From positions 29,760,001 to 29,824,000 of the forward strand of contig NC_088679.1 in the NCBI RefSeq assembly GCF_950023065.1: a stretch of DNA of 64,000 bases, in the 5' to 3' direction. The notes below the pieces were generated by a model, which had not been told where the DNA came from, ran no database searches, and saw only the letters and a list, made by a program, of their open reading frames with translations. This DNA comes from Planococcus citri (Eukaryota; Arthropoda; Insecta; Hemiptera; Pseudococcidae). Made by a program: the position numbers and the translations under genes. Below are positions 57,501-64,000 of this stretch, one piece after another; positions within the stretch are counted from its first letter, which is position 1, and every line of letters starts with the position of its first letter.

Positions 57501-59370
57501 CCGGAGCAGAAATTTTTACTGTATTACTTTCAACTTGAATTGAAGGTTTCCACTAAATTTGGTAAAAATCCAAATAAATACACAAGATCAATGAAATATT
57601 ATTACTAGTGATTTATTATGACTTAAGAACAACTTGAAAATACACGTGAGGATAATTCAATATAAAATAATAGTAGAATTATTTGATAATGGACACAGGC
57701 CTTTGCTCGCATAGAAAAAATGAGAAAAATCTTAATAATAATGTTAAGTATAGGTACATATTAGCTTAAATATTATTAATTAGCGATGAAGTAATATAAA
57801 ATTAATAAGACATGGTTAGGTTATGTCTTTCATCTAAGTCTTAAGCTATAGGTGTAGATATGATGATTGACATCCATAGGGAAAAGGTGCATAAATTAGG
57901 CTAAGTAAGCATATTTCACTACTTACTGGACATTGTACCTATGTACTTATTTTCTATCTCTTTTGGGGGCTCTATTCAGGCTAAGAGCATCGACAGAAAT
58001 GGATTACACAAAGTCCTTATTATTCAAGAGATATCTCCGATGACTGGTAAGATTGTAGAAATATCCAATGTTCCATAATTAATAAACATAATTATTAACC
58101 ACGTTAAATTACACGGATTATCCACTTGGACAGTGGGCTAAGCCAGAAGGAGGGACAGAGGGGAAAAGCTCCATTGCCTTTACATCTGTATATTGACGAG
58201 GAACCAGCCCCCAGTAAGCATTGCAATGTCACTATAACATTATCCAATATCACCGAGGAGATATGTAATATTGCATTTAGTGGAGGCAAATTAGCATCAT
58301 ATTTCAAAAATAGAAACATTTTTGGCCACCCAAGCTTTTATGATGAAAAATTGTCAAGGGTGGTCCCCTGAATAATCTCTGAGAATTACCACCCCACAGA
58401 CCCCTTGCTAATTTTTTTATGGGGGGTTGAACCCCCCCCAAATGTTTTTTTTGCAGTTTTATCCTCGGGGGTTGATTTTACGTCAAAAATGGCAAATTCC
58501 CGATCTAGTGACATATCAACTGTCCTTCTACCTCCAAGGGGGGGGGTGGGGCTAGAAGCATTCAAAAAAGGGGGATTTCCTGAAAAATACATAAAAGTTA
58601 TAGGCGCCTAAGAGGGGTGAAATGGACCCTGAGAGTGTTCGGGTTGATACCAGCATGGAAGGTAGGTACCATCGAGGAACTACCGCTTAAAAAATTTCAG
58701 ATCCACACCACCTCCCCTTTTTGGGGAACCCCCCTTTTCTGAAATTTCAATACCACTTTTCTCAGCCCCATTTTAACTAATTTTGAAAATTTTTCAGGAT
58801 GTTATGTATATCCTCAGTAAGTATCCCTACAAAAATTTTCAGCCCCCTCCCCTCATATTCACCTCTCATAATGGTGTAAAAATGTGTCTTAGGGGGAGTG
58901 GGGGGTAAAATGGGCGTGTAATGTATACATTGTAGTGCATTTAACCATTGATTTTAGCGTATAGCAGATAGCCAGTCCTATTGTTCTTTTTGGAAACGTT
59001 ACAATGCATCTGAACACAGTGCCGCGCTGCAGTCGAGATGCATTCGACAGCACCAACTCAACGAGTAAGAAGTACTTCGAAGTGTTGATAGATGGTGTCT
59101 CATTTTGAACCTTTTTTTTACCTTTCTTTAAAATGATGAATGCAACCGTTTTTTACCTGCTATACGAATCACACACAAGTTACAAACACGGATCTCTAAC
59201 GTAAGAAATAGAACACAAGACGGTAGGCTCACAATAAAACCCTCGATCTTTTGTGAAATACAACGAGACACAACATTGTCCATGAAGCTACTTTTTTCTA
59301 TTTTTATAAAAAAAAAAGTCCTGAGCAAGTACACATCGAAATCACTAACAAGGGAACCTCTTGACGAGTT
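54531..59370. other. Intergenic sequence
   Basis: AT-rich DNA with homopolymer runs and several C/G-run segments (58430-58560, 58720-58920). Frames such as 54984-55325 (plus) and 57230-57418 (plus) are short and lack motifs or splice context. I see no RNA gene. Confidence 0.45.
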
Positions 59371-59545
59371 GTGTATTACACTCGACCTGTTTAACGAGTT
59401 TATCCACATTTGAGCCGATTTTAAGAGTGACACCTCAAAAGTGGTTTTTTTGGCCAGCTTTTTTCAAAATTGAAAAATCAAAAAAATCAAAAGTTTATCG
59501 TTTGTGAGGTGGATAAACTCGTTAAACAGGTGGAGTATAATACAC
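59371..59545. repeat. Inverted repeat with 37-bp arms
   Basis: Arms 59371-59407 and 59509-59545 are reverse complements at 35 of 37 positions (GTGTATTA... and ...ACGAGTTTATCCAC), separated by about 100 bp. It could be a small foldback/MITE remnant or a stem-loop. No target duplication was recognised. Confidence 0.8.
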
Positions 59546-61360
59546 GAATCGATTTTTAGCTGCCCAACTTCATATTCACACCGTCTGAAGTAAACTTAAA
59601 TTCTGGAGAAATTGAAAAATCGCGCTGGAGGCTCCAGAACTGCTGGAAATGGTGAAATTTTGATTTGGGGGGTTAGTTTTGAATGAAATACAGCGATTCG
59701 CGCGAATTTCAAAAATTTCCACGCAAATGGGAAACTTGATTTTTTTGAATATTTGCACCCCCGGGGTGGGGGAGGAAGGAGGGTTGTCAAGTATCAGTCA
59801 AAAAATTGAAACTATGGAATTTTTCGTAAAAGTGTAATAAGATGCTTATTTGAACAGGGATTTTTCCTTCACTGAATTTGTTATCATCAAATCTAAATTA
59901 CTTATACCTAAACGTATTATTCGGTACCCACTGAATATTTTTGCGAAAATGGACACTCTTTCCTTCGCTTTTTTCTGTTTAAAATTTCACCAACCATGAT
60001 AAAAAAAAAAAAAAAAAAAAAAAAACAGAAAAATGTGACTCAAAAATGAAAAAAGTGTGAATATTGCAAATCCCTTTCAGAAATGTAACTTCCTGCAAAA
60101 AAAATGAAAATATTCTTTCATTTTTACCAAAACAATTTAAAAAAAAAACTAATAGATATTTAATGCAATAAAACAACTAAAAATCTAGGAAGAGCTGTGG
60201 TGGGGCAGGGGTCTGAGACTCTAAACGAAAAGTTTTGTATTTTCAGCCAAATATTTGCGTTGCAAATTCACTGAAAACTGAGGGTGCGTTTACAGTAAAG
60301 TACAAAACACATTATCATGTTACATAAATTGAAAAAGTATGTGGAATGAAGTACAAATTCTGATCTGGAATGAAATGAAATATTGAATAGGGGTATTTAG
60401 TTGAAATGAAATAGGAAAATTGACGTGAAAATGAAATGTAGTATTGAAAATTTGAATAATCTCTTGCTGTTTATTGTAAGCGTACCTCGAATTCTCAATG
60501 ATGGCCTCAATCGCAGCGCAAATATTTGGCCGCAAACAGAAAATTTTCTGTTCAGCTCGGTACCTTCTTTTGGTGAACAGACTATAGGCAGCTGCCTATA
60601 TTGCCTGTACGTAAATCTGGCCCTGCAGCAGAACAAACTCACATTATTTGAAAAATATTTGGCTGAAAAAAATGATAAAAACATAAACAATTCAGACAGT
60701 GATAAGCTATAAACGACAAGCCAAACAATCAAAACAAATCAAAATATGTACTTGAATCGCTAATTTTTATCTCTCATCCCTCAAAAAAATCAAGCATCTA
60801 TCATCATAATACCTATCGTATTTCCATATATATTTTACGTAGTCGCTCCAATAAACTACAAAATATGAACCGAACGTGAAAAATAACACTGCGAATCAAT
60901 CGTAAGTACCTAACAATAAGAAATTGAAACTATTTAATTGGTGCATACATATGTAGAGAAGACAAAAATATCCATTATATAAAATACCTATTTGATATCA
61001 ATTGTACGGTTGAATTGTTACCTGTAAATTTTGCACAGTATAGCGTTTCATTTGAAAAGCCATTTTGAACAATAACGTTCTGGTTATGTAAGTAGTAAAA
61101 CATTGAAAATGATCGCGTTATCAGCGTTTGCAAAACAGTAAAATAGGATAACTTTATACTATAATGGCTCGGTAGAATTTTTCAATGAATTTCAAAACAG
61201 CTTGAAATTACGACGTATGTTTTTCAATAGAATTTACCTACTATGTACCTACCTACTTGTTCTCTTAGGATTACCGATACACATTGAATACTTAGATAAA
61301 CATACCTACCTAGGTACGTGTCTTACAACAAAAATTTCATTGGTGCCTTTTTTTTATTTT
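59546..61360. other. Intergenic sequence upstream of the Ser/Asn-rich gene
   Basis: AT-rich; includes an A run at 60001-60025 and GTACCTACCTAC-type words near 61240-61310. It probably contains the promoter and non-coding first exon of the next gene, which I cannot place. Confidence 0.45.
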
Positions 61361-61382
61361 TCAGAGCATCTTTATTACGTAA
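61361..61382 (+). other. Probable 5'-UTR splice acceptor and leader
   Basis: A T-rich tract ending TTTTCAG (acceptor at 61364) lies 18 nt before the ATG at 61383, and TAA precedes that ATG in frame. This suggests a non-coding upstream exon and supports the chosen start. Confidence 0.55.
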
Positions 61383-63421
61383 ATGGCTAAAGAGAGAAGT
61401 AAAAGCACGAGCTGTTTGAAAAAACTTCGGAATACTCCAGAGAATGTGATAACCATCGAAACTAGTCTATCAAGTGGGAAAATTCTTAATACGAGTGATT
61501 CGTCGACAGCACCTCGTTCTCGTAAATCATCGAATCGCCCATCAAGACGGTGTTTAGAGCAACCTGCTCAAAAAAGTAACGCGACATTGCTAGAAAAAAA
61601 TATCTCAGCTTCTGGTAGTGAACTTCAAAGACGAACGTCACGAATATCACATTCGATTGATCCGGTATCGCAGGAAAATAATCGAGATCCATGTGAAATA
61701 CTGTCTAGATCAAATAATACTTTAAATAATAGTCTCGTATCAGATAAATCGAACAATGTAGAATTACCTAGTAACAACCTAATAACTCCAAAACAGGAAT
61801 CTGGCAACGATAGTTCCACTATCAATCGTGAAAAGGCATCGAAAGTTTCTACCGATTCGTCGATGCCGAAAAGTAAATCACGAAGTTTGAGAAAAAAGCG
61901 TTCAAAAAATTCCTCAAAATTGGACCAAGAACCTAAAAGTTCTGCTAATACATCAGGAGGAAGTAATCGACAAGTTTTGCAGAAAGTTTCCTCGAACGAT
62001 TCCACTCGTAAGGAACAAATCTCGAAAACTCCTACCGAAGCTGCTTCAATTAGAAGCAATTCGAGAGCTTTTCAAAGCAGATCTCGAAATAACTCTTCGA
62101 ACGAAAAACAATCTAAGAAAATTTCGGCAAATCGAATATCTGCTTCTGGTAGGAATAAACCGGCGAAGCGAACTGCCTCGAAAACGTCAACTAATAAGAC
62201 ACGATCTAGAAGCGAATCGATCAATCGTCAATCAGAAGCCAATAATCTACCAACAGAACAAACTCGAGAACAAACTCCAATAAACGATCCTCCAACCGAA
62301 TCTGCAAACATTTGCGACGCTGATCAAAACACCAATTCCAACGCAGAACCAATTTCAGCAAATACAATAAATCCAAACCAAACGAATCCGTTACCAAACA
62401 ACCATCAAGAATCTGCGACCAATCCTCCTAATAAAAATCAAGTGGATCTAATCACGAACGATGAAAATAGCAACACACCAGCACCATTGTCGAGGAGAAA
62501 CAATATGGACGACGACGATCGCTACACATCTCCATCGGAAAGACAACCAAATCCGGAAGGAAATATTCAACAATCACGTCCAGAAACCAGAACTCAGCCA
62601 ATATCTGCGGATCCAAATTCATCCGATGTAATCAGACGAGATTTAGAAACTTGGCTTCAAAACGCAGCGAAACGAAGTGACAACTCAAACCAACCAAGAA
62701 AACCATCGGCTGTGCGTCCGTATCTTAAATTCCCTACGATTCGACCTTGCGATAAGGATATTACCAACGACCCTGAGGACTGCAAAAGAAAACTAGAAGA
62801 AAAATTGAACCGAATGTATAAACTGAAACAAGCTTATTACTCTGATCCTCAGGATAATATTCCGTTTATTGATTTGACCTATACGAAAGAAGGTGTGTTC
62901 GTGGATGAACCAATAGAACGAGCTTTTGTTTACAGTGAGGAAATTCTCAAGATGAATGCAGCAAACTCGCGTAATTCATCGCGAATATCTTCTTTGTCTC
63001 GCAGTAACCAGTCCGAATCGGTGTTTTTTTCTCCTCTACGATTGAATATGAGGCAGGATAAAGGATCTGTGGTATTTCTCAAGAATAGGTAAGTTTTCTG
63101 ATGAACACAGGGCATTGTTCAATTTGCATCATTGCATCGTATTGGATTTTAATGTAGGTAATTTACGTTTTCAGATATTTGAATAAAGAATCTGCTCATT
63201 CGAAATGGATGGAAATGATACCGGAAGAAAGTGAAACGAATAATATGGAAAATATTATGCACGAATTTCATCAGAAACTTGATTTGTTGGCAAATAATAT
63301 TCGAACGATACCTTTATCCAGTGAAACGTCGTCCGTCAGCAGTGAACCAGTTCGTAGGCCTCAAATGAGGTTTATTATACCAAACAGATCTTCTCGTTTT
63401 GATAAATATCCAACTGAATAA
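61383..63421 (+). CDS. Ser/Asn-rich low-complexity protein, two exons
   Basis: Exons 61383-63088 and 63175-63421 join in frame (donor AG|GTAAGT, acceptor TTTTCAG|A) to 650 aa. The first 430 residues are dominated by Ser, Asn, Arg, Lys and Thr with no clear fold, and R-S/S-R and basic clusters suggest a nuclear or phosphorylated protein. Residues 440-530 look more ordered, with V-R-P-Y-L-K-F-P-T-I-R-P, a helix K-R-K-L-E-E-K-L-N-R-M, and I-P-F-I-D-L-T-Y. The C-terminus, partly from exon 2, has a helix E-N-I-M-H-E-F-H-Q-K-L and ends near R-F-I-I-P-N-R-S-S-R. No signal peptide, membrane segment or named domain. I do not recognise the family. An in-frame stop just before the ATG, clean splicing and a polyA signal support a real gene. 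Confidence 0.85.
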
Positions 63422-64000
63422 TCGAGTCAGGTAGGTACTCATCATATTAGGTTATAGTCCTAGTAGCTTGGAAGATTTTGTAGGAATAAAGTAAATAGTT
63501 TCTAGTTTTCAGATAGGTAGGTAGGGATATGTGAAAAATGATGTTTATAAGGTTTTATTACATTCATTCTTCAGCAATGAAAAAGTCAAAAAAGTGACCC
63601 AGTTATCAAGTTGCCTGAATTTAATGAGAAGTCAACAAACAAATTCATTGAAATAGGTACAGCAAAAAATATTTTAGACAGAATATATAAAATTATCACC
63701 CCCACCCCTCTCAAATCCTTTACCGGATATTTTTTCAATTCATCTAGTTCACATTCCATATACTTTGTGGTACATAGAAAATTTAAAAACAAGTGAGACT
63801 ATTTTTTTTTAAATTACCTCAAAATTCCCCAAAAAATTGATGGAAGGGGGTAATACAGCCATTGTAATTAAACAATATCATCAAAAACAATTTTTCCCAA
63901 TTGCTGCCTCATTTTTAAAGTTTGATGGATAGACGTGAAATTTTGAAAAAAATTGCACTATTATAAAATGTCGAGAAACTCGATCGAAAGAGAAATTGGC
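63422..64000 (+). other. 3' flank of the Ser/Asn-rich gene
   Basis: Begins with about 60 nt of 3' UTR up to the polyA signal. Beyond that it is AT-rich sequence with no gene seen; the small overlapping frames at 63586-63796 on both strands look fortuitous. Confidence 0.5.
63485..63490 (+). terminator. Polyadenylation signal
   Basis: AATAAA 64 nt after the stop codon of the two-exon gene. Confidence 0.6.

Overview
The window is eukaryotic nuclear DNA, most likely from an insect. It is AT-rich and has spliced genes with GT/AG introns and AATAAA signals. It also holds long satellite arrays, TIR transposons, a decayed LINE and many scattered short GTAGGTACC/TACCTACC-type motifs. I lean towards Hemiptera, but only weakly; no marker gene in the window settles it.

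Positions 1-41861 are mainly one tandem satellite with a 117-bp unit (1-3892, 27661-35262, 36572-41861; roughly 140 units in all). Two elements have inserted into it. The first is a giant LTR retrotransposon on the minus strand (3893-27660, 23,768 bp). Its 1,444-bp LTRs start TG, end CA and differ at only four positions, and it is flanked by the 4-bp duplication ACTT. The second is a 1.3-kb TIR element (35263-36571) flanked by an 8-bp duplication of satellite sequence.

Read on the minus strand, the giant element has: 5' LTR (27660-26217), primer-binding site, a leader of about 4.3 kb with five copies of a hairpin motif, gag, pol, a gap holding a nested 1.2-kb TIR element with a 176-bp internal tandem repeat, an accessory ORF, a short purine tract and the 3' LTR (5336-3893). 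Gag and Pol overlap in the -1 frame at a GGGAAAC slippery heptamer followed, 6 nt later, by a predicted H-type pseudoknot. Pol is Ty3/Gypsy-like (protease, reverse transcriptase, RNase H, integrase). It carries a second, cellular-type RNase H lying between the integrase core and the GPY/F domain. The first RNase H has lost catalytic acids. The accessory ORF combines a RING-like finger, a coiled coil and an SGNH/GDSL-like fold without its nucleophile. One-base frame breaks lie at the gag N-terminus and in the GPY/F region. This element is the most unusual object in the window.

Positions 41862-44375 hold a tandem array with a unit of about 180 bp, GC-rich hairpins and one or two hAT-like non-autonomous elements filled with GAACGGAACAGAAC-type simple repeats. 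From 44376 to the end the sequence looks like ordinary host DNA. It has a small three-exon gene on the minus strand (46477-47089), a minisatellite of about 130 bp (49520-50300), a 22-bp minisatellite split by a 5'-truncated LINE relic (52897-54530), and an inverted repeat (59371-59545). A two-exon gene for a low-complexity Ser/Asn-rich protein lies on the plus strand (61383-63421). The rest of that half is AT-rich intergenic sequence in which I see no gene.
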